Assembly (NCBI GenBank): GCA_021323865.1
Contig: JAJPKF010000018.1
Coordinates: forward strand, 124,001-188,000
Direction of reading: 5' to 3'
DNA: 64,000 nt
Source of the DNA: Pseudomonadota bacterium
GTDB taxonomy: Bacteria; Chloroflexota; UBA5177; JAJPKF01
The notes below the pieces were generated by a model, which had not been told where the DNA came from, ran no database searches, and saw nothing but the letters and a program-made list of their open reading frames with translations. The position numbers and the translations under genes are program-made. Shown here piece after piece: positions 39,017 to 47,931 of this stretch. Every line of letters starts with the position of its first letter. The first letter of the stretch is position 1.

Positions 39017-40543
39017 CTACTCCGTGTCGATCTGGGCCCGCTGCAGGCGGCCACTGTAGTCGATGTATACGGACTTCAACTCGGTGAACTCCCGAATGGC
39101 GCTTGTCCCCGCCTCCCGGTGCCCATTCCCCGTCGCCTTGATGCCCCCGAAGGGGAGATGAATCTCGGCGCCGATCGTGGGGGCATTCACGTAGGTGATA
39201 CCCGCTTCCAGTGTCTCAATGGCGGCGAAGGCTCGGTTGATGTCACGCGTGTAGATGGCGGATGAGAGACCATACTTGACGCCATTCGCGACCTCGACGG
39301 CTTCCTCGAATGTCGCTACCGGCATGATCACCGTTGTGGGACCGAAGATTTCCTCCTGGGCTATCCGCATGTCTGCGGTCACGTGGCCGAAGATGGTCGG
39401 GGCGTAGAAGTAGCCTCGGTCGTAGGGGGCATCGTCCAGCACTCGGCCTCCAAGGAGAAGGGTCGCCCCTTCCTCGATGCCGATTCCGGTGTACCGGTGG
39501 ATTCGTTCGAGTTGGGTCTGATTGACGACTGGTCCCATCTGGACCTCCGCTTCGAGGCCGTTGCCGACCCGAAGTGCGCTCGCTCGCTTGACCAGCTCGG
39601 CGGTGAATTCATCGAGCACGCCCCGTTGGACGATGAGCCGGCTCGAGGCCGTGCAGCGTTGCCCCGACGTGCCGAAGGCGCCCCAGAGCGCGCCCTCGAG
39701 GGCCAGACCCAGGTCGGCATCGTCCATGACGATGATGGGGTTCTTGCCGCCCAGCTCCAATGAGATCTTCTTGAGCTGCCTTCCGCCGCGTGCAGCCACC
39801 TCCCGGCCTACCTCGCCGGAACCCGTGAAGGAGATCATCCGGATCCGCTCATCCTCGACCAAAGGCTCCCCGGCTTCCTCACCGAATCCCGTGACCAGAT
39901 TCAGGACTCCGGAAGGAAGACCCGCCTCGTGCATGATCTCGACGAAGGCGGCCGCGCACGCCGGAGTATCCTCGGCGGGTTTGAAGACCACCGTATTCCC
40001 CGCCAGCAGCGCGGGGAAGATCTTCCACGTGGGTATGGCAATGGGGAAGTTCCAGGGCGTGATGATTGCGACGGGACCAAACGGCTGGCGGATGACCATG
40101 GCGAACTTGTCGCGTAGCTCGGAGGGCATCGTCTCCCCAAAGAAGCGCCTTCCTTCGCCGGCGATGTACTTGGCCATGTCGATGCCCTCTTGCACGTCGC
40201 CCCGCGACTCTTCCAGCACCTTGCCCATCTCACGAGTCATCAGCCGCGCAAGATCCTCTTTGCGCTCCTGCATAATGGAGCCGGCTCGAAGGATCAGGTC
40301 GGCGCGCGCCGGTGCCGGCACTCGGCGCCAGCGAGGGAACGCCTCCACCGCGGCAGCGACAGCCCGTGTTACATCCGCCGGGCCGGATCGGGGGAAGACG
40401 CCCACGATCTCCTCATGGTTCGCGGGGTTCCGGCTGCTGAATGTAGCCCCGGACACGGCGGGAGCGCGCTCTCCCGCGATGACGTTGTGATAGGTGGGGG
40501 CAGCGGAGGTGGCGGGCTCGGCCGGTTCGGTGGTTGTGGTCAT
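39017..40543 (-). CDS. aldehyde dehydrogenase family protein
   Basis: PWNFPIAIPTWKIFPALLAGNTVVFKPAE; LELGGKNPIIVMDDADL; GQRCTASSRLIV. Confidence 0.95.
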   Translation of the reverse strand: MTTTTEPAEPATSAAPTYHNVIAGERAPAVSGATFSSRNPANHEEIVGVFPRSGPADVTRAVAAAVEAFPRWRRVPAPARADLILRAGSIMQERKEDLARLMTREMGKVLEESRGDVQEGIDMAKYIAGEGRRFFGETMPSELRDKFAMVIRQPFGPVAIITPWNFPIAIPTWKIFPALLAGNTVVFKPAEDTPACAAAFVEIMHEAGLPSGVLNLVTGFGEEAGEPLVEDERIRMISFTGSGEVGREVAARGGRQLKKISLELGGKNPIIVMDDADLGLALEGALWGAFGTSGQRCTASSRLIVQRGVLDEFTAELVKRASALRVGNGLEAEVQMGPVVNQTQLERIHRYTGIGIEEGATLLLGGRVLDDAPYDRGYFYAPTIFGHVTADMRIAQEEIFGPTTVIMPVATFEEAVEVANGVKYGLSSAIYTRDINRAFAAIETLEAGITYVNAPTIGAEIHLPFGGIKATGNGHREAGTSAIREFTELKSVYIDYSGRLQRAQIDTE

Positions 40544-40656
40544 CTGGGCCCTGGTCGGTTACAGTCGAATCGCACAATTCTACTGAGACAGCCATCGGAA
40601 ACGGCTCGGTGCGTCTATACTCGAATACCCGTATTTCCATTGGATGTAGTTGTCAA

Positions 40657-41241
40657 TTGACTGCCAAGACTCGCGCGGATGCCTGGGCGTTGATGAGCGA
40701 GTGGACCCAGAGCGAGAGTCTACGTCGTCACATGCTGTCCGTTGAGGTCGCCATGCGCGCCTATGCGCGGCGGTTCGGGGGGGACGAAGAACTGTGGGGC
40801 TTGGCCGGTCTCCTCCACGACTTCGACTACGAGCGACATCCCTCTCTGGAGGAACATCCGCAGGTTGGTGCGGCCGTACTGGAAGAGCAAGGTTATCCGG
40901 AGTCTGTCGTCTACGCGATTCGGACCCACGCGGATTACCTGGGCTTGCCGCGACTCAGCCTCATGGACAAGACGCTCTTCGCCGTTGACGAGCTGACGGG
41001 CTTCATTACCGCCGCTGCCCTGGTCCGGCCCGATCGCTCCATCCTGGACCTTGAAGCGCGGTCCGTCCGGAAGCGCATGAAGGACAAGGCATTTGCTCGA
41101 CAGGTGAGCCGGGAGGACATCGTCGCGGGCGCTGAGCTCCTGGGCGTGGACCTCGACGAGCATATCGCTTTCGTCATCGGTGCCATGCGGACCATAGCAC
41201 CGGAGCTGGGACTGGCCGGAGCGGCGACGGTTTCCGGCTGA
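40657..41241 (+). CDS. HD-domain protein
   Basis: ESLRRHMLSVEVAMRAYARRFGGDEELWGLAGLLHDFDYERHP; TTG start at 40657 proposed from the family-like N-terminus. Confidence 0.85.
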   Translation: MTAKTRADAWALMSEWTQSESLRRHMLSVEVAMRAYARRFGGDEELWGLAGLLHDFDYERHPSLEEHPQVGAAVLEEQGYPESVVYAIRTHADYLGLPRLSLMDKTLFAVDELTGFITAAALVRPDRSILDLEARSVRKRMKDKAFARQVSREDIVAGAELLGVDLDEHIAFVIGAMRTIAPELGLAGAATVSG

Positions 41242-41245
41242 CTCC

Positions 41246-42529
41246 ATGACGCGTGGCGTGTTCCGCATGGTCGCCTTCCTACTGGCTCCCATCTGCCTGC
41301 TCACGGGGGCGTTGGTCCTTGTCCCTAGAGCGACGCCGTCCGGCCATCGAAGTGTGACTTTGGCGCGGCACCGGACTCGGGGGAGCACGGCGAGGAAACT
41401 CACCCGCATTGAGCGGCAGACCCAGGGTCTTCGGAGGCTGCATGCCCTACACCCGGTCCATGTAAGGTTTCTGCGGAGCGCGGCCTTCAGCCGCTATGTC
41501 GCCGGGGTCTATCGCAAGGGCGATCCGCCAAACGTGGTGCGCATTGCTCGAGAGGAGGGAGTGCTGACCGGGCTGATCTCGCCCTCCGTCAACCTCAGCC
41601 GCATTCTCACAAAGGGGCTCGTCAGTCAGGTCGTGGGCTTGTACGACAAGTACAGTAAACGCTTATACATCCGAAATCTGGGCGGTGCGCTCACGCTCGA
41701 TCGGTGGACCGTGGCGCACGAGTTCACGCATGCGCTGCAGGACCAGCACTTCAATCTGAAGCGCGTCGAGCCCGATCAAATGCACTGGCGGCTCAAGGAC
41801 TCAGACGCGCAGCTTGCCGAGCACTCTGTGGTCGAGGGAGACGCGGTCCGTATTCAGTACGCCTATCTCTACGACTACTACTCGCCGGCTCAGATTCGAG
41901 CGCTGCAGCGGCAGCAGGCGAGCTACCACACGCAGTCCGTCCCGCCGCTCATCGACGAGCAGTTTAACTTCCCCTACGTGTCCGGTCTGCAGTATGTTGA
42001 GCGCCTCTACCGGTTCGGCGGATACCGGGCGGTGAACAGCGCGTTTCGACACCCACCGCACACCACCTACCAGGTCATGTTCCCTGCACGGCACATCAGG
42101 CTGGTGGACCTGCGGATTGTCCGGATGGCCGGCCGGTTCCGGCACTGGAAAGTGATCGACGATGACGTCGATGGAGCCTTCGGCTACAAACAACTCGTCG
42201 AGCCCCACGTTCGGGGCGGCTTGGATATCCGCCTAGCCGGCCTCTGGCGCGGTGACCGCTACCTGCTCCTCCGGCACGGGCACCGCTTCGCGATGTTCAT
42301 GGAGTCTGTCTATGCCACCAAGCACGACGCAAGAGTCGGGGCCAAGATCATCGGGGCCTCACTTGTCGGCCGGTTCCACAGCCATGGCCGTCGATTCCTG
42401 GGGGGCTATTGGTATGACCGGCGGAGAATTGCCAGTGCCATCCACGTCAGCGGCAGGCGGATCGTTCTGGCTTTTTCGACCAAGCCCATCACGGTCGAGC
42501 GACTGGCGTTGAGTCGACCCGTGGGCTAG
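41246..42529 (+). CDS. secreted or membrane-anchored putative zinc metallopeptidase (HExxH)
   Basis: N-terminal hydrophobic segment; WTVAHEFTHALQDQHF followed by AEHSVVEGDAVR (possible third ligand region). Confidence 0.65.
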   Translation: MTRGVFRMVAFLLAPICLLTGALVLVPRATPSGHRSVTLARHRTRGSTARKLTRIERQTQGLRRLHALHPVHVRFLRSAAFSRYVAGVYRKGDPPNVVRIAREEGVLTGLISPSVNLSRILTKGLVSQVVGLYDKYSKRLYIRNLGGALTLDRWTVAHEFTHALQDQHFNLKRVEPDQMHWRLKDSDAQLAEHSVVEGDAVRIQYAYLYDYYSPAQIRALQRQQASYHTQSVPPLIDEQFNFPYVSGLQYVERLYRFGGYRAVNSAFRHPPHTTYQVMFPARHIRLVDLRIVRMAGRFRHWKVIDDDVDGAFGYKQLVEPHVRGGLDIRLAGLWRGDRYLLLRHGHRFAMFMESVYATKHDARVGAKIIGASLVGRFHSHGRRFLGGYWYDRRRIASAIHVSGRRIVLAFSTKPITVERLALSRPVG

Positions 42530-42606
42530 CGGCCTGAGGGCGACTGACCGCAAAGGGACCGATCCCGTGGCAGTTCCCGAAGAGATGAAGCAGGCCATGA
42601 AGGCGG

Positions 42607-43155
42607 CTACTCCGGCACTGCTGCCTTCCGCGCCCGAGGCGACCCCTGCCGTGCTACACGGCTGGCGTGACAAATAGCCACCGCTAACGCATCTGATACG
42701 TCGGCCGGACCCTCGAGCGCCGTGAGCTTGAGGATCTGCGCGACGGCGCGCCGTACCTGATCCTTGGGTGCGTGTCCATTACCGGTAAGACTGGACTTGA
42801 CTTCTGTGGCGGGATAGTCGGCAACCGGGATCTCCTTTAGTCCTGCCGCCAAACAGAGAACACCCCGGACATGGCCCATGAGGACGGCGGTCTGAGGATG
42901 GGCGTAGTGTGTGTAGAGCTGCTCCATGGCCATTGCTTCGGGACTCAGCTCGTCGAGGGTTGACATGGCCGCATCGAAGATCGTGCGGAGGCGAACTGCG
43001 AGCGGGAGAGACGCCTTGCCGCCTTCGATGATGCCGGCTTCGAGCAGTCGAGGTGGTCCCGATCCGGCAGCGATCGCGCCGTAGCCGGTGGTGTTGAGAC
43101 CTGGATCTATTCCCAGGATCGTGAACTCTCCTGTCTCTTGCCGGGTCGCTCCCAC
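42607..43155 (-). CDS. ruvC: crossover junction endodeoxyribonuclease RuvC (start uncertain: GTG 43155 or near-cognate codon at 43119-43122)
   Basis: ILGIDPGLNTTGYGAI; AMEQLYTHYAHPQTAVLMGHVRGVLCLAA; LTGNGHAPKDQVRRAV. Confidence 0.93.
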   Translation of the reverse strand: MGATRQETGEFTILGIDPGLNTTGYGAIAAGSGPPRLLEAGIIEGGKASLPLAVRLRTIFDAAMSTLDELSPEAMAMEQLYTHYAHPQTAVLMGHVRGVLCLAAGLKEIPVADYPATEVKSSLTGNGHAPKDQVRRAVAQILKLTALEGPADVSDALAVAICHASRVARQGSPRARKAAVPE

Positions 43156-43181
43156 GCCGGACGCTTCTCGCTGGCCGACGC

Positions 43182-44015
43182 TCAGCCGTCGACTACAGAC
43201 CGAGCCAGCAGAAGTACGGTGTGGAACGTTCGGTATAGCGAGAGGCCGTCCGTGGCCTCGATGACTACCCGCCGGTCTCCAACTCGCCGCACTTGACCGG
43301 TCCACTCGGCGACCGTGGCCATGTCGGCCGACTGAAAAGTCAGCTCCAATCGCTGGTCGCCGGTCACCGGCCGGGGCTCGGTCAGTCGGCTGAGAGCCGC
43401 CTGGATCTGGGCAAAAATGAGCGTATGCGCCTGCCCGGGCGTCATGCTGCTGGCTGCAAACCGGCTGAGTGAGGTCTTGGTCTGTACCGTCGTCGCCTCT
43501 GGAACCCAGTGCTTCGCATCCTTCACGGTGACGTCATCGCCAGTTAGCAGTACCACCGGCACGCGGTAGTGATGGGCCACCAGCGCGTTGATACCCGTTT
43601 CGCCTGTCACCCGGCCGTTGAGCCGAGCCTCCCAGATGACGTTGGGGTTGTAGGTGTGACTCAGAACCGAGGATGATCCGATGGACCCATGGTAGCCGAG
43701 GAACACCGCCGCCTGGAAGGTCTCATCGAGCCCCTCCATCATGTACATGGGCTTGAAATGGCCGGAGATGAGTTGGACGTGGTCCTCGAGTGTGAGGGGA
43801 TCGATGTTGCGCATGTGGCTATGAGCGTCGTTAACCACCACGGCCTCGGCGCCCGCGATAACCGCACCCCGGCAGACGGCCTGCAGCTCGCCGGCCAGGA
43901 GGGCCCGTCCTAAGGTGACGTCGCCGCCCGAGGACATGATCTGGTCCCAATGGACGACCCCCGCAAGGCCCTCCATGTCCACAGAGACATAGACCTTCAG
44001 GGTGCCGGCTCCCAT
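43182..44015 (-). CDS. M55 family D-aminopeptidase (DppA-like)
   Basis: VYVSVDMEGLAGVVHWDQ; VVNDAHSHMRNI; MYMMEGLDETFQAAVFLGYHG. Confidence 0.92.
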   Translation of the reverse strand: MGAGTLKVYVSVDMEGLAGVVHWDQIMSSGGDVTLGRALLAGELQAVCRGAVIAGAEAVVVNDAHSHMRNIDPLTLEDHVQLISGHFKPMYMMEGLDETFQAAVFLGYHGSIGSSSVLSHTYNPNVIWEARLNGRVTGETGINALVAHHYRVPVVLLTGDDVTVKDAKHWVPEATTVQTKTSLSRFAASSMTPGQAHTLIFAQIQAALSRLTEPRPVTGDQRLELTFQSADMATVAEWTGQVRRVGDRRVVIEATDGLSLYRTFHTVLLLARSVVDG

Positions 44016-44037
44016 CTGCGGTGGGCTACAGTCTGGT

Positions 44038-45156
44038 TCAGTCGATCACCAATTGCTTGGGCAGACGGTTGAGATTGCGTGTTCCGTCCTGGGTCACCAC
44101 CACGACGTCCTCAATGCGAACGCCACCAATCTGCGGGTCGTAAAGCCCCGGTTCGACCGTGACGACATCGCCAACCAACAGCTCACCGTCGACTTTCGAG
44201 AGGCGGGGTGGCTCGTGTACCTCCAGGCCCAGACCGTGACCGGTTCCATGGGTGAAGCGGCCGCTCCGATGCCCATCTGGCCCATAGCCGGCCTCCTGAA
44301 AGACGTCCAGGACGACCTGATGAACATCTCGGCCGTTGACCCCCGGTCCGATAAGCGCCAATGCCCGCTCCTGAGCTTCGAGTACGGCGCTATGCATGTC
44401 AATAAGCGCCCGAGGCGGTTCCCCTTTGACAACCGTGCGCGTGACGTCGCCGTAGTACCTCGATTCCCGGTCCTGTGGAAAGAGGTCAAGGATAAGCGGC
44501 TCGTGCGGCCGGATCGGTCCGGCGCCCACCCAATGGGGGTCGCTCGATCCAGGACCAGGGGCCACGATAAGGGACTCGGCGGCGAACCCGTCGCGAATGA
44601 AGCTTATCTCGAGCTCACCGCGCAGCCGCTCGGCAGTGAGGGGCACGCCGCGATAGACGAGCCGGTCGCCGGCGACCTCCGCCTCCCGGAGAATCTCAAT
44701 GGCGTGGGCGATGGCGGCCTCAGCTCTCGCCTGGGCACGAGCGAGGGCCTCCACCTCCCGGTCCGACTTCTGACGGCGTTGGCGCACCAACAGGTCGGGG
44801 TCAGCCGACACAGTAAGCCCTTCAGATCGGAGCAGGTCGGCGAGCAAGAGAGGAAATCCCGGTTCCACGCGAACCGCCTCTCCTCGGCCATCCAGCGCCT
44901 CCCGGATGACCCGTGCCATGGCCTCGGGGGCGCTACCGCCCTCGTCGACTACCTCCTGGTAGCCCAGTTCGTCGAACGAGCGCACATCTCCGATCCGGGA
45001 CTCTTTCGCCGCGCGAGGCTGCTCCATGCGAGGAACCGCAAGAAGCGCATCCTCGCTGTCGGCGAGAAAAACAATGGGATCAGGTGCCAGGAAGCCCGTG
45101 GCGTAGAAGAGGTTGGGATTCCGGTAGCTGTCGCCGTAGAGGAGCGTCGGGCTCAT
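44038..45156 (-). CDS. M24 family Xaa-Pro aminopeptidase
   Basis: LILDLFPQDRESRYYGDVTRTVVKG; GTGHGLGLEVHEPP; VEPGLYDPQIGGVRIEDVVVV. Confidence 0.93.
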   Translation of the reverse strand: MSPTLLYGDSYRNPNLFYATGFLAPDPIVFLADSEDALLAVPRMEQPRAAKESRIGDVRSFDELGYQEVVDEGGSAPEAMARVIREALDGRGEAVRVEPGFPLLLADLLRSEGLTVSADPDLLVRQRRQKSDREVEALARAQARAEAAIAHAIEILREAEVAGDRLVYRGVPLTAERLRGELEISFIRDGFAAESLIVAPGPGSSDPHWVGAGPIRPHEPLILDLFPQDRESRYYGDVTRTVVKGEPPRALIDMHSAVLEAQERALALIGPGVNGRDVHQVVLDVFQEAGYGPDGHRSGRFTHGTGHGLGLEVHEPPRLSKVDGELLVGDVVTVEPGLYDPQIGGVRIEDVVVVTQDGTRNLNRLPKQLVID

Positions 45157-45161
45157 GGCGA

Positions 45162-45347
45162 CTAATGCCGCTCGATGCCGTCGCGCTTGAGCTGGCTCTG
45201 CAGCTCCGCCAGAATCTCCTCAACCTGCCGAGCTACGTCACCCAGACGACTGCCGGAATCGCTTGCGGTGACATCGAGGCGGAGAACGTCCATGATCACG
45301 TTCCACTGGTGTGGCGTGAGGTTCACCGTCTCCTGATCATCAGCCAT
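45162..45347 (-). CDS. small conserved-looking protein (61 aa)
   Basis: MADDQETVNLTPHQWNVIMDVLRLDVTASDSGSRLGDVARQVEEILAELQSQLKRDGIERH; ATG with a purine-rich upstream region. Confidence 0.45.
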   Translation of the reverse strand: MADDQETVNLTPHQWNVIMDVLRLDVTASDSGSRLGDVARQVEEILAELQSQLKRDGIERH

Positions 45348-45403
45348 GACTGCCTCCCTCTTGGATTCGAGCGACTGCTGCGGGAATCGTGCCCAGCGAA
45401 CGC

Positions 45404-46909
45404 TCAGCTCAGTCGCTGGAGCCACACGTCGTCGAACCACACGGTCCCCTGGCCACGGAGCTCGCATTGAATGCTCAGGCTGTGGACGTGGGCCGGGATG
45501 GTGAGCACAACCGCATTCCGCTGCCACCCCTGGGTGCCCGAATATTGCGGCAGAGCAGGCGCCGGAGGTGCCGGGCCGGTACGGGAGTTGAAGACCAGTT
45601 CAAACTCGGCGGTGTGTCCCGCCGGAGAGCCGGGACCGTAGCGGCATGGTGTGCACGCCTTAATGTTGTGGGTTCGAATCCAGCCTGTGAAGCGGTAGCG
45701 ATGGCCTGGATCCACCCGCACGGTCTGGCCGAAGAACAGGCCGTTGGAGTCGCCATGGTAGGTGATGCGGCCGCTATAGCGCCCGCCATGGTGCACATGT
45801 GCGTCGCGCACCATGGCGGCCCGCTTACCGGCCGGAACTGAGTAGGCGAGTGCATCGTTGCGCTGCCAGAAGCGCAGGATCTTCTTGGAGCCGGCGATGG
45901 TGTGCTCGAAGCCGCCGTTGCGCACCCTTCGGGATGGCGGGCGCGTGGGCGGGCCACGGTGGTTCAGATGCCAGAGGATGTGATCTTGCCGGTTCAGCTT
46001 TACCACCCCGAGTGTGGCTCCGTCGCCCACCAGAATGTCGCCGCTGGGCAGGGACGCGGCTGAGTAGGGCCGCGGGAGATTAACCCACTGATGCACGATG
46101 CGCTTCGAGCGGGTGACCTCGATGAGGCGGTCATGGTCAGAGTCGGTGATGAGAAGGTGTCCGTTCGGCAGTAGATTCACATCACGCGGCCAATCGAGCA
46201 CATAGGCGCCGTTGCGACGACCACCAAAGCTCCACAGCACGTGCTTGCCCTTGTGGCCCACCTCGATGACGCGGTCGGAGCCCGAGTCGGCGATCAGCGT
46301 GTCGCCGTTGGGAATGCGGTCGGGATTGTGTTGTCGGTTGAGAAAACCGTGAATGTTCTGGACGACTCGGCCGGCAGGGGTAATCTCTACCACGCGGTCC
46401 TGCAGGCGACACGAGATCAAGACGTCGCCGTTGGGCAACGGCTTGGCGTCGTTGGGATAGGCCAAGGTGGTGCCGTCGCTGAGGGTGCCCTGGCCGAGGC
46501 GGCCGTGGCCCCGTCCTAGGAAGTCCGTGTTCCAGATGATGCGGCTGTCTTGGTTGACCTCAATTACTCGGTTGTCTCCCGTGTCTGCGATCAGAATATC
46601 GCCGTTCGGCATTGGATAGGCCGAGTGAGGAAGATCCAAGTGTCCCGCATACTTCCAGATGAGACGGTCGGCGAAGTCGGTGATGAGCACCTGGCCGCCC
46701 ACGCGGTCCAGGCCGCCGATGTCCGTGATAAGCAGGCGGTGCTGGGGAAGGGGAACGATTTCGCCGGCATTGGCCACATAGGCGAGCGGCGCCGTTCCTC
46801 GTGCGGCTCGGGCCGCGACCGTGGCGCCGGCCACGACGACCAAGATCACGGCGGTGACCAGACTTGGTCCAACAGCATGCCGCCGGATGGCGGCCACAAT
46901 TCGTGACAC
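45404..46909 (-). CDS. secreted NHL/PQQ-like beta-propeller protein with C-terminal carbohydrate-binding-like domain
   Basis: Repeats PNGDILIADTGDNRVIEV, PNGDTLIADSGSDRVIEV, PNGHLLITDSDHDRLIEV; C-terminus GLFFGQTVRVDPGHRYRFTGWIRT...VWFDDVWLQRLS. Confidence 0.75.
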   Translation of the reverse strand: MSRIVAAIRRHAVGPSLVTAVILVVVAGATVAARAARGTAPLAYVANAGEIVPLPQHRLLITDIGGLDRVGGQVLITDFADRLIWKYAGHLDLPHSAYPMPNGDILIADTGDNRVIEVNQDSRIIWNTDFLGRGHGRLGQGTLSDGTTLAYPNDAKPLPNGDVLISCRLQDRVVEITPAGRVVQNIHGFLNRQHNPDRIPNGDTLIADSGSDRVIEVGHKGKHVLWSFGGRRNGAYVLDWPRDVNLLPNGHLLITDSDHDRLIEVTRSKRIVHQWVNLPRPYSAASLPSGDILVGDGATLGVVKLNRQDHILWHLNHRGPPTRPPSRRVRNGGFEHTIAGSKKILRFWQRNDALAYSVPAGKRAAMVRDAHVHHGGRYSGRITYHGDSNGLFFGQTVRVDPGHRYRFTGWIRTHNIKACTPCRYGPGSPAGHTAEFELVFNSRTGPAPPAPALPQYSGTQGWQRNAVVLTIPAHVHSLSIQCELRGQGTVWFDDVWLQRLS

Positions 46910-47005
46910 GCTGCGTCCTCGTTTCCAGGGATGGTACGGACAATTTTGTCACAGCGTGCCGTACGTCCCCCACGCGGCTCTGTTCGGTGGGGATCGACGG
47001 CCGCG

Positions 47006-47923
47006 CTACTCTTCAATCTCTGATCCAGGCCCTCCATGGAGCGTGATCGGCCGGGTCACGGGTGCGGTGCAGTCGGAACATTCCAGCTCGATGGTGCTGT
47101 GCTGAATGTTGAAGCGGCTCCTCAGAACAACACGCAAGTCGGAGAGAAGCGGAGAGGTCGCCGCCAGAGACTGTTCGGGCACGGCCACGTGGGCGGAGAG
47201 CAGCCTCAGACCGTCGGAGAGTGACCATACGTGCAGGTCATGGACGTCCTCTACACCTGGGACGTGGCGCATCGCGTCCGATAGCTCAGTCAGATCGACA
47301 TCCCGCGGCACCGCTTCCATGAGCGTGCTGGTGGCCTGGACCAGGATGCGGATCGCGCCCACCGCGACCAGCAGGGCGATCACCCATGACAGCAGGGGAT
47401 CTACAGCTGTCGATCCGCCGGCCAGGATGACGGCGCCGGAGATGAGAGCCGCGGCCGAAGCGGCCACGTCACCCAGGACATGAACGAGGGCAGCCCGCAC
47501 ATTTAGGTCGTGGTGGCTCTCAGGCTGGAGCGTACGGGCAATGAAGAGGTTGACGGCCATTGCCGTAGCGGCCGCCACGATTACGGGGGCCCCGTTGACC
47601 GCGTGATGGGTCCCCAGACGCGCAAAGGCCTCCAGTCCGATTACGGCCGCGATCAACAGCAACAAGCAGCCGTTGAGCACCGCGGCGAGAATGCCGCTTC
47701 GGCCGTAGCCGAAGGTATGCCGCTCGTCCGGCGGGCGACGTGCCCTCCGGATGGCCAGCCACGCCACACTGAGGGCGAACACGTCGGTGAGGATGTGACC
47801 TGCGTCGGCCAGCAGGGCGAGGGAACCGGCCGCCACTCCGACGACTGCTTCCATGGCGAGGATTAGCAGCGTCAGTCCGAGGGCCAGCCCGAGCCGTCCG
47901 GTGGGGTCCTGGTGCCTGTGCAG
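47006..47923 (-). CDS. cation diffusion facilitator family transporter (probable CTG start at 47923)
   Basis: GSLALLADAGHILTDVFALSVAWLAIRRARRPPDERHTFGYGR; the ATG at 47854 falls inside TM1, and the upstream extension reads LHRHQDPTGRLGLALGLTLLILAMEAVVG. Confidence 0.9.
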   Translation of the reverse strand: MHRHQDPTGRLGLALGLTLLILAMEAVVGVAAGSLALLADAGHILTDVFALSVAWLAIRRARRPPDERHTFGYGRSGILAAVLNGCLLLLIAAVIGLEAFARLGTHHAVNGAPVIVAAATAMAVNLFIARTLQPESHHDLNVRAALVHVLGDVAASAAALISGAVILAGGSTAVDPLLSWVIALLVAVGAIRILVQATSTLMEAVPRDVDLTELSDAMRHVPGVEDVHDLHVWSLSDGLRLLSAHVAVPEQSLAATSPLLSDLRVVLRSRFNIQHSTIELECSDCTAPVTRPITLHGGPGSEIEE

Positions 47924-47931
47924 TGAGTCCC

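Noticed and set aside
39522-40490. 322-aa plus ORF opposite the aldehyde dehydrogenase
   Set aside because: Shadow ORF; no domain, and the opposite strand is a canonical ALDH.
42567-42677. Small plus ORF (VAVPEEMKQAMKAATPALLPSAPEATPAVLHGWRDK) overlapping the ruvC 3' end
   Set aside because: Only a weak SD-like AAAGGGA upstream; mostly antisense to ruvC; not enough support for a gene call.
44002-45165. 387-aa plus ORF opposite the M24 peptidase
   Set aside because: Shadow ORF across a canonical peptidase.
45671-45681. GGTTCGAATCC, resembling a tRNA T-arm
   Set aside because: Lies inside the coding sequence of the propeller protein; no acceptor, D or anticodon stem around it.
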